Positions 25,109-35,366 of a stretch of 64,000 nt of DNA are shown here, one piece after another. The notes below the pieces were generated by a model. That model had not been told where the DNA came from. It was given only the letters and a program-made list of their open reading frames with translations, and did not search any database. Numbering within the stretch: the stretch's first letter is position 1; the number at the start of each line of letters is the position of its first letter. The translations under genes and the position numbers were made by a program. This DNA comes from Gillisia hiemivivida (GTDB taxonomy: Bacteria; Bacteroidota; Bacteroidia; Flavobacteriales; Flavobacteriaceae): the NCBI RefSeq assembly GCF_007997295.1, contig NZ_VORY01000001.1:461730-525729 (forward strand), in the 5' to 3' direction.

Positions 25109-25672
25109 TTAATTTACTTGGATGCCCATTTTAAGCTTGGAAATTAGTAAACTATCGGTTTGTTTCTTCATCTCCGTTACTTCTGAAACATCATCATTTG
25201 GAATAGCGATAGAAAGCACATAATGTTTCACTTTCCAAGCTCCGTCTACCTTTTCCATCACGCCAGATCCTCTGCATATTCCCATTTGTGTACTCAAAAG
25301 TTCATCAAACCAGGCTAGACTGTTATCTTTTTCTGTGTAGATGTTGCGTTCCAAAGTTGTAAAACTCCATGCTTTACCTTTGTCGAAATAAGGTTTAGAG
25401 AATTCACGAAACTCCTTATTTTGCCAGTTTTCGGTAGCATCAGTTCCTATAAAAACCCCATCTTTTGTCATTAACCCAAAATACTCATCAAAGTTCGCAT
25501 TAGCTGCTGCTTTATGCCAATTCTCTAAAGCAGTATTTATTTTTTCTTTTGAATTTACTTCGGAAGCCATCTTTTCATTATCTAATTTTTCTGAAGATGT
25601 TTCATCTTTTTGAGAGTTTGTATTATTACAGGCAAAAGTTGAAATTAAAAGAAGAAGGATTAGTTTTTTCAT
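25109..25672 (-). CDS. SnoaL/NTF2-like domain lipoprotein
   Basis: The 187-residue protein has a lipoprotein signal ending STFAC and a low-complexity linker. One NTF2-like domain of the DUF4440/SnoaL_3 type follows (about residues 45-160), with ALENWHKAAANANFDEYF, DGVFIGTDATE and a C-terminal GAWKVKHYVLS strand. These domains bind small ligands or act as simple enzymes, and nothing here indicates which. A related domain forms the N-terminus of the giant kinase at 13441, which makes a link to that block possible but unproven. It is convergent with the PycTM-like gene. Confidence 0.8.
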   Translation of the reverse strand: MKKLILLLLISTFACNNTNSQKDETSSEKLDNEKMASEVNSKEKINTALENWHKAAANANFDEYFGLMTKDGVFIGTDATENWQNKEFREFSKPYFDKGKAWSFTTLERNIYTEKDNSLAWFDELLSTQMGICRGSGVMEKVDGAWKVKHYVLSIAIPNDDVSEVTEMKKQTDSLLISKLKMGIQVN

Positions 25673-25703
25673 ATGTCTGAAATGGTTAAATTTTAAAATG
25701 TGT

Positions 25704-26312
25704 CTATAATATAGAGTCGCGTGATCTATTATTGCCTACCGTTCTTTTTCGTGATGCAGGTAATACTCTTTTTGGGGATTGCTCTTCTTCATTTTCAATT
25801 TCATCCAATTCTTCTTCAAACTCCTCTAAGGTTTTTAGGAAAAGTTCATTTATCTGAATTTTAAAATTGTTCCACTCCAGAGGCAACTCTTTAGCTGTTT
25901 TAGAAATTTTTTCAGGATCAACCTCTCTTTTTTCCGCAAGTTGCTGCAAGATCTTAGATTTGGTCACAAGTACTCCTAGTCTAGCTTTAACGGCATTGGA
26001 TTGTAATCTTACTGGCACCGTTTCTTGCAATGACTTCATGATCTCTGTTATTGGAGTGGTATTAGCGATCACATCATTTAGTGTATAATTCTTTAAGTTT
26101 TCAATCTCACTTTGGGCAGTGATATAAGCCAACCACTCATTAGTGATCTCTTGAGCCTCGGGCAAAAGAATGACCTCTACTTTAGAAGCTTCTAATTTTT
26201 GAGTGAGAGCCAACTGAATATCCTTTCTGTCTGACTCATTAGAATTTTCAGTACTTTTTTGGTTACATCCAACCATTATAAATATAAATAGAATCCAAAA
26301 GGAGGTTTTCAT
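25704..26312 (-). CDS. Hypothetical lipoprotein, acidic with basic tail
   Basis: The 202-residue protein has a lipoprotein signal ending IMVGC (Cys16). The mature part is predicted mostly helical, with a strongly acidic run (EEFEEELDEIENEEE) near residues 165-180 and a basic Ser/Arg-rich C-terminus. I do not recognise a family. It lies 31 bp upstream of the SnoaL-like lipoprotein gene on the same strand, so the two probably form an operon of envelope proteins. Confidence 0.65.
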   Translation of the reverse strand: MKTSFWILFIFIMVGCNQKSTENSNESDRKDIQLALTQKLEASKVEVILLPEAQEITNEWLAYITAQSEIENLKNYTLNDVIANTTPITEIMKSLQETVPVRLQSNAVKARLGVLVTKSKILQQLAEKREVDPEKISKTAKELPLEWNNFKIQINELFLKTLEEFEEELDEIENEEEQSPKRVLPASRKRTVGNNRSRDSIL

Positions 26313-26456
26313 AAGCTAATCTTGTATAGCAAAGTTAATGAAAAAGCATTGCCAAAAAAGGACGCATTAAAGATGTAGGGATTAACTCCCTTTTTTATAT
26401 AGAATGTTATAGCATCATCTCTGAAATGGATATATTTGCGCAGTAAAATTTACAGA

Positions 26457-27422
26457 ATGATTTCAGATAAAATATTAATTATTGGAGCTTCCGGTCAAAT
26501 TGGAAGTGAGCTTGCATTAAGACTGCGTGAACTGCACGGAAATGAAAATGTGATTGCAAGTGATATAAAAGAAGGTAGTGAAGAGCTTATGACTAGTGGC
26601 CCATTCGAAATAATGGATGCTACAGATGGAGACGGAATTGCAAATCTTATTGAAAAATATAGTATTACAGATGTTTATTTAATGGCTGCAATGTTAAGTG
26701 CTACTGCTGAGAAAATGCCAATGAAAGCATGGAATTTAAATATGGATTCTCTATTCATAATTCTAAACCTTGCGAAGGAAAAAAAGATTAAAAAAGTGTT
26801 CTGGCCTTCCAGTATAGCTGTTTTTGGACCAAGCACTCCAAGACAAGATACTCCACAAACCACCATCATGGAACCAACCACGGTGTATGGAATTAGTAAG
26901 CAAACCGGGGAACGCTGGTGCGAGTATTTCTTCAATAAGTTTGGAGTAGATGTTAGAAGTATGAGATACCCTGGAATAATTAGTTATAAGACTTTGCCTG
27001 GCGGCGGAACAACAGATTATGCCATAGAAATATTTCATGAAGCATTAAGATCTGGAAAATATACATCATTCCTAAATGAAGAAACTGCTTTGCCAATGAT
27101 GTACATGAAAGATGCTATCAAAGCAACTATAGATATCATGAATGAACCGGCAGAGAATGTTAAAGTAAGATCTTCTTATAATTTATCTGCTATGAGTTTT
27201 ACTCCTAAAGAATTAGCAGAAGCGATTAAAAAGGAAATACCGGAATTTGAAATAGATTACAAGCCAGATTTTAGACAGGCAATTGCCGATTCTTGGCCAA
27301 GTAGTATAGATGATAGTGCTGCGAGAGCAGATTGGAATTGGGAACACGAATACGACCTTAAAAAGCTTACTCAAGCAATGTTAGAGGGATTAAAAGAGTC
27401 CTTTTCCTTAGAAAATAAGTAA
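26457..27422 (+). CDS. NAD-dependent L-threonine 3-dehydrogenase (SDR type)
   Basis: From the ATG at 26457 the protein has 321 residues. It shows an extended-SDR glycine motif, IIGASGQIGSEL, at the N-terminus, FWPSSIAVFGP carrying the active-site Ser, and VYGISKQTGE with the YxxxK pair. The later YPGIISY, GGGTTDYA and LPMMYMKDA segments are characteristic of the SDR threonine dehydrogenases known from Flavobacterium, which oxidise L-threonine to 2-amino-3-ketobutyrate. The frame is open from a TTG at 26436, but homologues start at MISDKILIIG. A possible promoter -7 element, TATATTTG, lies at 26431-26438. A bidirectional terminator follows. Confidence 0.85.
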   Translation: MISDKILIIGASGQIGSELALRLRELHGNENVIASDIKEGSEELMTSGPFEIMDATDGDGIANLIEKYSITDVYLMAAMLSATAEKMPMKAWNLNMDSLFIILNLAKEKKIKKVFWPSSIAVFGPSTPRQDTPQTTIMEPTTVYGISKQTGERWCEYFFNKFGVDVRSMRYPGIISYKTLPGGGTTDYAIEIFHEALRSGKYTSFLNEETALPMMYMKDAIKATIDIMNEPAENVKVRSSYNLSAMSFTPKELAEAIKKEIPEFEIDYKPDFRQAIADSWPSSIDDSAARADWNWEHEYDLKKLTQAMLEGLKESFSLENK

Positions 27423-27423
27423 C

Positions 27424-27460
27424 AAAAAAACCCGTCTAAATTAATTTAGACGGGTTTTTA
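27424..27460. terminator. Bidirectional terminator between threonine dehydrogenase and cold-shock genes
   Basis: Arms AAAACCCGTCTAAA (27427-27440) and TTTAGACGGGTTTT (from 27445) form a strong hairpin with A and T runs on either side, so it can end both converging transcripts. Confidence 0.9.
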
Positions 27461-27487
27461 AACCTTCGAATTAAATATAAAAATATA

Positions 27488-27685
27488 TTAATCGTGGATC
27501 AAACGTACTTGAGCAGCCGTTAGTCCTTTTCTTCCTTCTTCTTCAACGTACTCAACTTTGTCGCCTTCATTTAAAGACTCTCCATTAAGACCTGTAACGT
27601 GCACGAAGATGTCTCTTCCTGTATCGTCGTTAGTAATGAATCCGTAACCTTTAGACTCATTGAAAAATTTAACTGTACCTTCCAT
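27488..27685 (-). CDS. Cold-shock domain protein
   Basis: The 65-residue protein is a full cold-shock domain. RNP1 is GYGFI (in KGYGFITND) and RNP2 is DIFVHV, followed by the acidic EGDKVEYVEEE and the C-terminal strand. Such proteins bind single-stranded RNA or DNA and act as RNA chaperones. The ATG at 27685 gives the standard N-terminus MEGTVKFF; the frame extends upstream but that stretch would be the AT-rich leader. A TAAGTTTG element (minus strand, 27713-27720) could be its promoter -7 box. Confidence 0.95.
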   Translation of the reverse strand: MEGTVKFFNESKGYGFITNDDTGRDIFVHVTGLNGESLNEGDKVEYVEEEGRKGLTAAQVRLIHD

Positions 27686-27784
27686 TGTAATAAAATAAAA
27701 ATTAATAAAGAACAAACTTACATAATATAATTTATCATTTTTGCTCAATTAAGAATATTTTTTACCATTTTTAATTATATCCCC

Positions 27785-28024
27785 TTACTCCCTGCGATTA
27801 CCACGCATTTTATCCATGTTTTCTTTTGTAAGGGTATAATCGCTTAATTTCTTTCCTTTCCAACGAACGTATAAGAAGATGGGCATCAGGATAAAAGCAC
27901 TTGCAAGAACGGCAATTCCTATAATTCTATCCCCCAAGATCACGTCGTCATTCATTCTAAAATAAAAACCAATTCCAACGGCAATAAGAATAGAGATTGC
28001 CAGTATTTTAATTACTAATTTCAT
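27785..28024 (-). CDS. Small two-helix membrane protein
   Basis: The 79-residue protein has two membrane helices (about 3-21 and 34-53) and a basic cytoplasmic tail ending KMRGNRRE. No family is recognised. It begins 3 bp after the ClC channel gene stop on the same strand, so the two are probably translated from one message. A role as an accessory or membrane-associated partner of the channel is possible but unsupported beyond position. Confidence 0.65.
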   Translation of the reverse strand: MKLVIKILAISILIAVGIGFYFRMNDDVILGDRIIGIAVLASAFILMPIFLYVRWKGKKLSDYTLTKENMDKMRGNRRE

Positions 28025-28027
28025 TGT

Positions 28028-29818
28028 TTAAACTGTTACCTCAATTAATTTCTGTCTATAAGCGGTGAGCAATTTAGATTTGGATACAAAGCCTATATAC
28101 TTATCATTTTCTATTACCGGTAAATTCCAAGCATCGCTTTCCTGAAATTTCCTCATAATATCCTGCATTCCATCTTTTCTAATATCAATAATTTCCGGGG
28201 CTCGCTGCATAAGTTCCTGAACGGTAACCTTATCATATAAATCCCTGTCAAACATAATGGGCCTAATGTCATCTAATAATATAATCCCTGTAAAACGACC
28301 TTTATCATCCAATACCGGATATAAATTTCTTGAAGATTTTGTAACTCCTTTATGGATTACATCTCCCAAAGTCATATCCATCTGCAGTTTTATAAAATTT
28401 GTTTCTACAAGATTTCTAATATTCATTAAGGTAAGCACTGCTTTATCCTTGTCATGAGTCAGAAGTTCACCTTTCATTGCCAGTTCCATGGTATAAACCG
28501 AATGTGGTTGAAATTGATTGGTGATCATATAAGAAATGGTAGCAGTGATCATTAAAGGCACAAAAAGGCCATACCCACCTGTAAGTTCTGCAATCAAGAA
28601 AATGGCGGTAAGTGGTGCATGTAAAACACCCGCCATGAGGCCTGCCATACCTACTAAGGTAAAGCTACTTACCGAAATCGGGTTTTTTAAGATCCCTAAA
28701 TTATTTACAATTAGCGCAAATCCATGTCCCATTGCGCTCCCCATAAAAAGCACCGGAGCAAAGATTCCTCCAACCCCGCCAGCTCCAAAAGTCAGCGAGG
28801 TTGCAATTATTTTAAAGATCACCAAGCCTGCTAAAAGTGCGATCACTATCCAGATGTTGTCAAGATAGTCGTTAAATAAATTGGTGCCCAAGGCTTTTAT
28901 ATAGTTTTCAGTCAATAAGTTATTTATTACGTTATAACCTTCCCCATAAAGTGGAGGAATCATATATACTAGCACTCCAAGCCCAATGCCCCCAATTAAA
29001 AGTCTTTTCAATGGAGAACCTATTTTTTTGAATAATTCATTCATTTTAAAATAGACACTGGTAAAATACATCGAAATAAAAGCAGCTAGAATTCCAAGAA
29101 TAATATAGAAAGGCACTTCAGAAATAAGGAATTTATCTTGTAGCTGAAAAGGTAAAATAATGTCTGATCCAAAGAAAAAATAGGAGGTGAGTATTGCTGA
29201 AACTGATGCGATAAGTAATGGAAGCATAGAAACCAAAGTGAGATCTAAACTAAAAACTTCGATAGCAAAAATTATTGCAGCAATTGGTGCTTTAAAGATA
29301 GATGACATAGCTCCTGCAGCGGCACAACCAATTAGCAGTGTACGGTGAGTCTGATTCATCTGAAATACTCGTGCAATATTAGAGCCCAGAGAAGCTCCAG
29401 TTGCAACGGTTGGTCCTTCAAGTCCCACAGATCCCCCAAAACCTACAGTGATGGGTGCTGTTAATAAAGAGGCGTACATCTGGAAAGGTTTCATAAGGCC
29501 TTTTCGCTTGGAAATAGCATAAAGCGTAGAAGGTATCCCGTGACCAATTTTTTTGTTGAGTCCGTATTTGAGGATAAGAAGCGTTAGAGCAAGACCAATT
29601 ATAGGGAAAATGAAGTAAAATGCATGATGTGCATTCGCAATTAATTTTCCTTCTAGTAATTCCTGAATAAAGTGCGTTAGGTTTTTAATCAATACGGCCC
29701 CTAATCCACTGGCCAAACCAATGAGCGCACTAAGAATCAAAATGAATTGATGTTGAGTAAGATTATTGGTCTTCCAAAGTAAAAATTTTTGAAAACCGGG
29801 TTTGGCTCGTGCGAACAT
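28028..29818 (-). CDS. ClC-family chloride channel/antiporter with CBS domains
   Basis: The 596-residue protein has the ClC selectivity motifs in order: GHGIPS, GSVGLEGPT carrying the gating glutamate, and GGIFAPVLFMGSAMG. These lie in about ten or more membrane helices (about 20-440). Two CBS motifs form the cytoplasmic C-terminus (about 470-590). The gating Glu is present, which permits either fast-gated channel or H+/Cl- exchange activity. The Tyr of the central ion site was not checked. It precedes a small membrane protein gene by 3 bp. Confidence 0.93.
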   Translation of the reverse strand: MFARAKPGFQKFLLWKTNNLTQHQFILILSALIGLASGLGAVLIKNLTHFIQELLEGKLIANAHHAFYFIFPIIGLALTLLILKYGLNKKIGHGIPSTLYAISKRKGLMKPFQMYASLLTAPITVGFGGSVGLEGPTVATGASLGSNIARVFQMNQTHRTLLIGCAAAGAMSSIFKAPIAAIIFAIEVFSLDLTLVSMLPLLIASVSAILTSYFFFGSDIILPFQLQDKFLISEVPFYIILGILAAFISMYFTSVYFKMNELFKKIGSPLKRLLIGGIGLGVLVYMIPPLYGEGYNVINNLLTENYIKALGTNLFNDYLDNIWIVIALLAGLVIFKIIATSLTFGAGGVGGIFAPVLFMGSAMGHGFALIVNNLGILKNPISVSSFTLVGMAGLMAGVLHAPLTAIFLIAELTGGYGLFVPLMITATISYMITNQFQPHSVYTMELAMKGELLTHDKDKAVLTLMNIRNLVETNFIKLQMDMTLGDVIHKGVTKSSRNLYPVLDDKGRFTGIILLDDIRPIMFDRDLYDKVTVQELMQRAPEIIDIRKDGMQDIMRKFQESDAWNLPVIENDKYIGFVSKSKLLTAYRQKLIEVTV

Positions 29819-29950
29819 CTAGGATGTTGAAATTATTGAACAGTGAGAAAATTAGTGCTAATATATTAAGTTAAAACGATTTAGGAGTTCTATTCTTTGT
29901 CAATAAAACTCCTGATTCGTTTTTGTACTTATTTTAAAATGAATTTTGCG

Positions 29951-31699
29951 CTATTCCGTAACTTTTAAATGCAATTCTGAAAGCTGTGCATCATCAAGTT
30001 TTGACGGAGCATCTATCATAATATCTCTTCCAGAATTGTTCTTTGGGAATGCTATATAATCTCTTATAGTTTCGTGGCCTCCTAAGATTGCAACCAGTCT
30101 GTCAAATCCAAAAGCGATCCCTCCGTGTGGGGGTGCTCCAAATTGGAAGGCATCCATTAAAAATCCGAATTGCGCTTTTGCTTCTTCTGGAGTAAAGCCT
30201 AAATAATCGAACATTTTAGCTTGAGTTTCTTTATCGTGAATACGAATAGAACCTCCACCTATTTCATTTCCATTCATCACCAGATCATAAGCATTTGCTC
30301 TTACTGTTCCAGGATCTGTTTCTAGTAATTTGATGTCTTCTGGTTTTGGAGAAGTAAACGGGTGGTGCATTGCGTGATACCTATTGGTTTCTTCATCCCA
30401 TTCTAGAAGAGGGAAATCTACAACCCATAGCGGTGCAAATTCTTTAGAATCTCTCAATCCAAGTTCAGTAGCTAAATGCATTCTTAAAGCACTTAATTGT
30501 GCTCTAGTGCTATTAGCATCTCCAGACATAACTAAAATAAGGTCTCCTGCGTTCGCTCCTGTTTCTTGCGCCCAAGCTTTTAAGTCTTCTTCAGAATAGA
30601 ATTTATCTACTGAAGATTTTAAAGTTCCGTCTTCATTGTATTTTGCCCAAACCATTCCGTTGGCGCCAACTTGTGGACGTTTAACCCACTCAATAAGTTT
30701 ATCTATTTGTTTTCTTGTATAAGAAGCGGCTCCGGGAACTGCAATTCCAACAATAAGTTCTTGTTGATCAAAAACATTAAAACCTTTGTTCTTTGCAAGA
30801 TCATTCAATTCTGCAAACTCCATCCCAAAACGAATGTCTGGTTTGTCGTTTCCATATTTCTTCATAGCATCGGCATAGGTCATTCTTGGGAATTCACCTA
30901 TTTCAACACCTTTAATTTCTTTAAGTAAATGACGAGTTAATCCTTCGAAGATATTCAAGATATCTTCCTGCTCCACAAATGCCATTTCACAATCTATTTG
31001 TGTGAATTCCGGTTGTCTATCTGCTCTAAGATCTTCATCTCTAAAACATTTTACGATCTGGAAATATTTGTCCATTCCACCAACCATAAGCAATTGCTTA
31101 AAGGTTTGCGGAGATTGTGGTAAAGCATAAAATTGTCCTCCGTTCATTCTACTTGGTACTACAAAATCACGAGCTCCTTCTGGAGTAGATTTTATAAGAT
31201 ATGGAGTTTCCACTTCAATAAAACCTTCCTCAGAAAGGTAATTTCTCACCTTCATTCCTACTTTATGTCGGAACATTAGATTTTCTTTTACTGGATTTCT
31301 ACGGATGTCCAGATAGCGATATTTCATTCGAAGCTCTTCTCCACCATCGGTTTCATTTTCAATAGTAAAAGGAGGTGTTAAAGAAGGATTCAATATTTTA
31401 AGTTCAGCAACCAAAATTTCAATATCTCCAGTTGGAAGTTGCGGGTTCTTAGATTCACGTTCGATCACTTTTCCGGTAACTTGGATCACAAATTCACGAC
31501 CTAATTGAGCTGCTTTTTCCATCATTTCTGAAGAAGTGCGCTCCTCATCAAAGATAAGTTGTGTCATCCCATAGCGATCTCTAAGATCTACCCAGATCAT
31601 AAAACCTTTATTTCGGGTCTTTTGAACCCAACCAGATAGCGTAACCTCATTATTGATATGAGTTTCTCTTAATTCTCCACAAGTATGACTTCTATACAT
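29951..31699 (-). CDS. aspS: Aspartyl-tRNA synthetase
   Basis: The 582-residue class II synthetase begins with an anticodon-binding OB fold ([19 protein letters not shown]). Motif 2 is [16 protein letters not shown] and motif 3 is [16 protein letters not shown] near the C-terminus. The large bacterial GAD insertion domain lies between them. Length and motifs fit the bacterial-type enzyme. If no separate AsnRS were present the enzyme could be non-discriminating, but asnS occurs in the same window. A TACTTTTG element at 31724-31731 (minus strand) may be its promoter -7 box. Confidence 0.97.
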   Translation of the reverse strand: MYRSHTCGELRETHINNEVTLSGWVQKTRNKGFMIWVDLRDRYGMTQLIFDEERTSSEMMEKAAQLGREFVIQVTGKVIERESKNPQLPTGDIEILVAELKILNPSLTPPFTIENETDGGEELRMKYRYLDIRRNPVKENLMFRHKVGMKVRNYLSEEGFIEVETPYLIKSTPEGARDFVVPSRMNGGQFYALPQSPQTFKQLLMVGGMDKYFQIVKCFRDEDLRADRQPEFTQIDCEMAFVEQEDILNIFEGLTRHLLKEIKGVEIGEFPRMTYADAMKKYGNDKPDIRFGMEFAELNDLAKNKGFNVFDQQELIVGIAVPGAASYTRKQIDKLIEWVKRPQVGANGMVWAKYNEDGTLKSSVDKFYSEEDLKAWAQETGANAGDLILVMSGDANSTRAQLSALRMHLATELGLRDSKEFAPLWVVDFPLLEWDEETNRYHAMHHPFTSPKPEDIKLLETDPGTVRANAYDLVMNGNEIGGGSIRIHDKETQAKMFDYLGFTPEEAKAQFGFLMDAFQFGAPPHGGIAFGFDRLVAILGGHETIRDYIAFPKNNSGRDIMIDAPSKLDDAQLSELHLKVTE

Positions 31700-31810
31700 A
31701 ACGCACTATTGAATTTTGGTTTGCAAAAGTAAGAAGATATGGTGGTTTCTTTTTGGATTTAAGTGTAAAATTAGCAGTGTTTAAAATTTGTGGGGATTCT
31801 TTTAAAAACT

Positions 31811-31843
31811 AAAAACCCGAAACTCTTGGTCTCGGGTTTTTAA
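31811..31843 (-). terminator. Terminator of the TetR-TolC-MFP-RND operon
   Basis: Arms AAAACCCGA (31812-31820) and TCGGGTTTT (31832-31840) lie 20 bp beyond the RND stop codon, with a T run on the minus strand. Confidence 0.85.
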
Positions 31844-31861
31844 AATTATTTATTTTATTAA

Positions 31862-34800
31862 TTAAGTTGTGGCAAGTTCTTCTTTTTCTCGCGCTTTTCT
31901 TTCAGCCCGTTGTTTTCTTTTATCTGAAAATCTAACTTTAGCTCTATTTACCAGATAGAACATTACAGGAACTACAATAAGGGTTAAGAAAGTGGCGAAA
32001 ATAAGTCCGAAGATTACTGTCCATGCCAATGGCCCCCAGAAAATCACGTTGTCCCCACCTATATATATTGCCGGATCATAATCTGTAAATAAGCCAAAGA
32101 AATCTATGTTGAATCCAACTGCTAATGGAATAAGTCCTAGAACAGTTGTAATTGCTGTTAACAATACTGGGCGTAAACGAGACTTACCACCAGCAACGAT
32201 TAAATTGAAATATTGTTCTCTCGTTAATAGTTCGTCTTCCTCCACTTCAAGTTCCAGTTTTCTTCTATCTATTAAAATTTGGGTGTAATCTATTAATACA
32301 ATAGCGTTGTTTACTACAATACCTGCGAGAGATATTATTCCCATCATCGTCATGATAACCACAAAATCCATTTGGAAAACTACTAAACCTATAAATACCC
32401 CAGCTAAACTTAGTATAATAGCCATTAAGATGATTATTGGTTTAGATATAGAGTTAAATTGTCCTACCAGAATTAATAATATTCCTCCCATGGCATAGAA
32501 TAAAGCCATTAAAAGGAAATTCATATTTTCTTCTTGCTTCTCTTGTTCTCCTGTGAAAGCATAAGTGATCTCTGGTGGAGTTTCATAACCTTCTAATTCC
32601 GATTTTAACTCTCCAACAAGTTCTGTAGGATTATAACCTCCTAAGACGTTAGAGTAAACTGTAATTACGCGTTTTAAATCTCTACGTTTTATAGAACTAA
32701 ATGAAGCGGTATTGTTTTTGGAAATTAAAGAGGAAATTGGCACCTGGATTAGGGTTCCTTGATTATTTCTAAAAGTAACCGGCTGATTGAACAAGGCACT
32801 CTCGTCATGTCTATATTTCTCTGCAAATCTCACGTTTATCTCGTAATCATCGTCCCCTTCTTTATAGGTAGATATTTCTTCCCCATAAATAGCTCTTCTT
32901 AATGTTTGGCCAACGTTTGCTGTAGAAACCCCAAGTTGTCCCGCTTTTTCACGATCAACTTTTATTTCCATTTCTGGCTTCGCTTTATTTACATCTATTT
33001 TAAGTTCTTCTATACCTGCGACGTTTAGACCTTCTATGTGTGCTCTCATCTTTTCCGCTTCTTTGAGCATCTCATCGTAGTTTTCTCCCTTCAATTCAAT
33101 ATTTATAGGGTATCCAGACGGAGGGCCGGCAGCATCTTTTTCAACAATTATAGAAGCTCCAGGAAATCCTTTAACGGCAGATCTTACTTCAGAAAGTACG
33201 GTGCTACTTTTCACCCCTCTTCTTAATTTAAAGTCGCGCATAGAAAGGGTGACCTTTCCTTTTTGCGGCATTTCATTAGACTGGCCTGCATCTGTTTGGG
33301 GGTTACCAGCTCCTTGACCGACTTGAGAGATAGCAGATTCTACCATATAATTGTAGCCATCCTCATCTTCATATTTTTTAATGGCATCAAAAATTCTATT
33401 TTCTACTTTCTTGGTAAGTTCGTTGGTCTTTTCTATATCTGTTCCTTCAGGATATTCAATATATGTGATTATCTGATTTGGTTCATTTTCAGGAAAGAAG
33501 AGTACCTTAGGCTGTACCAACCCAACAAGGACAAAAGATAAAATAAGTAGGATGAAAGTTCCGAAGAAGAAATAATAAGCCTTTTTTCCCCTTAGCGCGA
33601 ATTTTAAAATTCCTTCATAAAAATTTTCGAGTTTTTTTAATGCTTTGAATTGAAAATAATCTACTGCACCCGCAAGGAAATATTTATAAACCCATAACAT
33701 AATTGCCGCCAGAATACTTAAGTTCCCTATTCCGCGTAGCGCTCCAGAATCTGTTGCAAATCCAGCGATAAGCATTAAGACACCAATTCCTCCTATAATT
33801 AAACTCCATCTAATAAGTTTCTTTTTAGTTAAGGATTCTTCTTCAGTTTTCATGAACTTAGAAGTAAGCATAGCGTTAATAATCAATGCTACAAATAAGG
33901 AAGACCCAAGAACTACAGAAAGGGTAATAGGGAAATAGATCATGAATTTTCCAATTGTTCCTGGCCATAATCCCAATGGGAAAAAGGCTGCTAAGGTGGT
34001 TGCGGTAGAGGCAATGATGGGCCAGGCTATTTCTCCCATCCCTTGTTTTGCAGCTTTTATCCTTGGCATACCTTGGGCCATAAGAGAATAAACATTTTCT
34101 ACCACTACAATTCCATTGTCTACCAGCATTCCAAGTCCCATAACCAATCCAAATAACACCATGGTGTTAAGTGTGAATCCTAAAGATGATAGGATAAAGA
34201 GTGACAGAAGCATAGAGAGCGGAATTGCAAACCCTACAAAAAGGGCATTCCTAAACCCAAGGAAAAACATTAAAACCAAGACTACCAGGATAACCCCGAA
34301 TATAATATTGTTCACAAGGTCGTCTACTTGGTTTTGAGTTTTAATAGACTGGTCGTTGGTTAATGAAACATTTAATTGCTGAGGTAAATATGTGTCTTGT
34401 TCTTTTTTAATTATTTCTTTGATTTGCTCTACGGCTTCAATCATATTTTTCCCTGCACGCTTTTTTACATCAAGCATTACTACAGGTTCCCCATATTCTC
34501 TGGCGTAAGTAGTAGGTTCTTTTTCCTTAAATTTGATAGTTGCAATATCTTTTAAGAAAATTAAGCCCCCGTCTCTCTTAACGACAACATTTTCAAGCTC
34601 TTTAGGATCGTCTATTTCGCCAATGATCCTTATGTTTTTTTCTACACCATTACTGGTTATGTTACCTCCAGAAATAGTATTGTTTTCACCTCTTACTGCA
34701 TTAATAATGTCATTAAAGCTTACTACAGATGCAGACATTTTGTACACATCTACAGCGATTTCAACCTCCATTTCTTCGGCACCACGAATACTAGCTTCTT

Positions 34801-35353
34801 TAATTTGAGGTAGTAGTTCAATTTTATCTTGAAGATATTCAGCATAATCCTTAAGCGTTTGTACTGGATAATCTCCTGTTAAATTGATGTTTAGGATGGG
34901 TTGTTCTTCAGAAATATTAAGGTCGAACACATTTGGCTCTACCTTAGCACCATTATCTAAGGTTGGCCAAGTAGTAGCAGATTTTACCTGATCTACTTTA
35001 TCTTTAATAAGCTGTTTTGCAACAGGAATTTCTACATCTTCTTCAAATTCTACAATTACAATAGAATAGTCCTGAAGAGTTGTAGAACTAATTTCTTTTA
35101 CTCCACCTACATTGTTAAATTCTTGTTCTAAGGGTTCGGTAATAAATTTTTCAACATCTTCTGCAGAGTTTCCAGGGTTGATGGAACTTACATAGATTTT
35201 GGTTTCAACTATTTCAGGAAAAGCCTCTCTGGGCATGCTGTAATAGGAAAAAATACCAAGAAACAGGATAATAGCAATAATAACATACACAGTCATTTTA
35301 TTGTCTATGGCCCAAGAGGATATTCCAAATTCTTTAAAGGGATTTTTACTCAT
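31862..35353 (-). CDS. RND efflux transporter permease (AcrB/HAE-type)
   Basis: The 1163-residue inner-membrane pump has the RND duplication, with large periplasmic domains after the first helix of each half. The TM4 motif GLVMGLGMLVDNGIVVVEN carries the proton-relay Asp. It is longer than usual RND pumps (about 1040). One extra stretch of roughly 80 residues with three hydrophobic helices sits between the two halves (SLIIGGIGVLMLIAGFA onward). A second short insert (YDPAIYIGGDN) lies before the last helix, and the C-terminal tail is highly charged. It is the last gene of the efflux operon, 13 bp after the adaptor. Substrate is unknown; drugs or envelope lipids are both plausible. Confidence 0.93.
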   Translation of the reverse strand: MSKNPFKEFGISSWAIDNKMTVYVIIAIILFLGIFSYYSMPREAFPEIVETKIYVSSINPGNSAEDVEKFITEPLEQEFNNVGGVKEISSTTLQDYSIVIVEFEEDVEIPVAKQLIKDKVDQVKSATTWPTLDNGAKVEPNVFDLNISEEQPILNINLTGDYPVQTLKDYAEYLQDKIELLPQIKEASIRGAEEMEVEIAVDVYKMSASVVSFNDIINAVRGENNTISGGNITSNGVEKNIRIIGEIDDPKELENVVVKRDGGLIFLKDIATIKFKEKEPTTYAREYGEPVVMLDVKKRAGKNMIEAVEQIKEIIKKEQDTYLPQQLNVSLTNDQSIKTQNQVDDLVNNIIFGVILVVLVLMFFLGFRNALFVGFAIPLSMLLSLFILSSLGFTLNTMVLFGLVMGLGMLVDNGIVVVENVYSLMAQGMPRIKAAKQGMGEIAWPIIASTATTLAAFFPLGLWPGTIGKFMIYFPITLSVVLGSSLFVALIINAMLTSKFMKTEEESLTKKKLIRWSLIIGGIGVLMLIAGFATDSGALRGIGNLSILAAIMLWVYKYFLAGAVDYFQFKALKKLENFYEGILKFALRGKKAYYFFFGTFILLILSFVLVGLVQPKVLFFPENEPNQIITYIEYPEGTDIEKTNELTKKVENRIFDAIKKYEDEDGYNYMVESAISQVGQGAGNPQTDAGQSNEMPQKGKVTLSMRDFKLRRGVKSSTVLSEVRSAVKGFPGASIIVEKDAAGPPSGYPINIELKGENYDEMLKEAEKMRAHIEGLNVAGIEELKIDVNKAKPEMEIKVDREKAGQLGVSTANVGQTLRRAIYGEEISTYKEGDDDYEINVRFAEKYRHDESALFNQPVTFRNNQGTLIQVPISSLISKNNTASFSSIKRRDLKRVITVYSNVLGGYNPTELVGELKSELEGYETPPEITYAFTGEQEKQEENMNFLLMALFYAMGGILLILVGQFNSISKPIIILMAIILSLAGVFIGLVVFQMDFVVIMTMMGIISLAGIVVNNAIVLIDYTQILIDRRKLELEVEEDELLTREQYFNLIVAGGKSRLRPVLLTAITTVLGLIPLAVGFNIDFFGLFTDYDPAIYIGGDNVIFWGPLAWTVIFGLIFATFLTLIVVPVMFYLVNRAKVRFSDKRKQRAERKAREKEELATT

Positions 35354-35366
35354 CTTGAATTATTTC

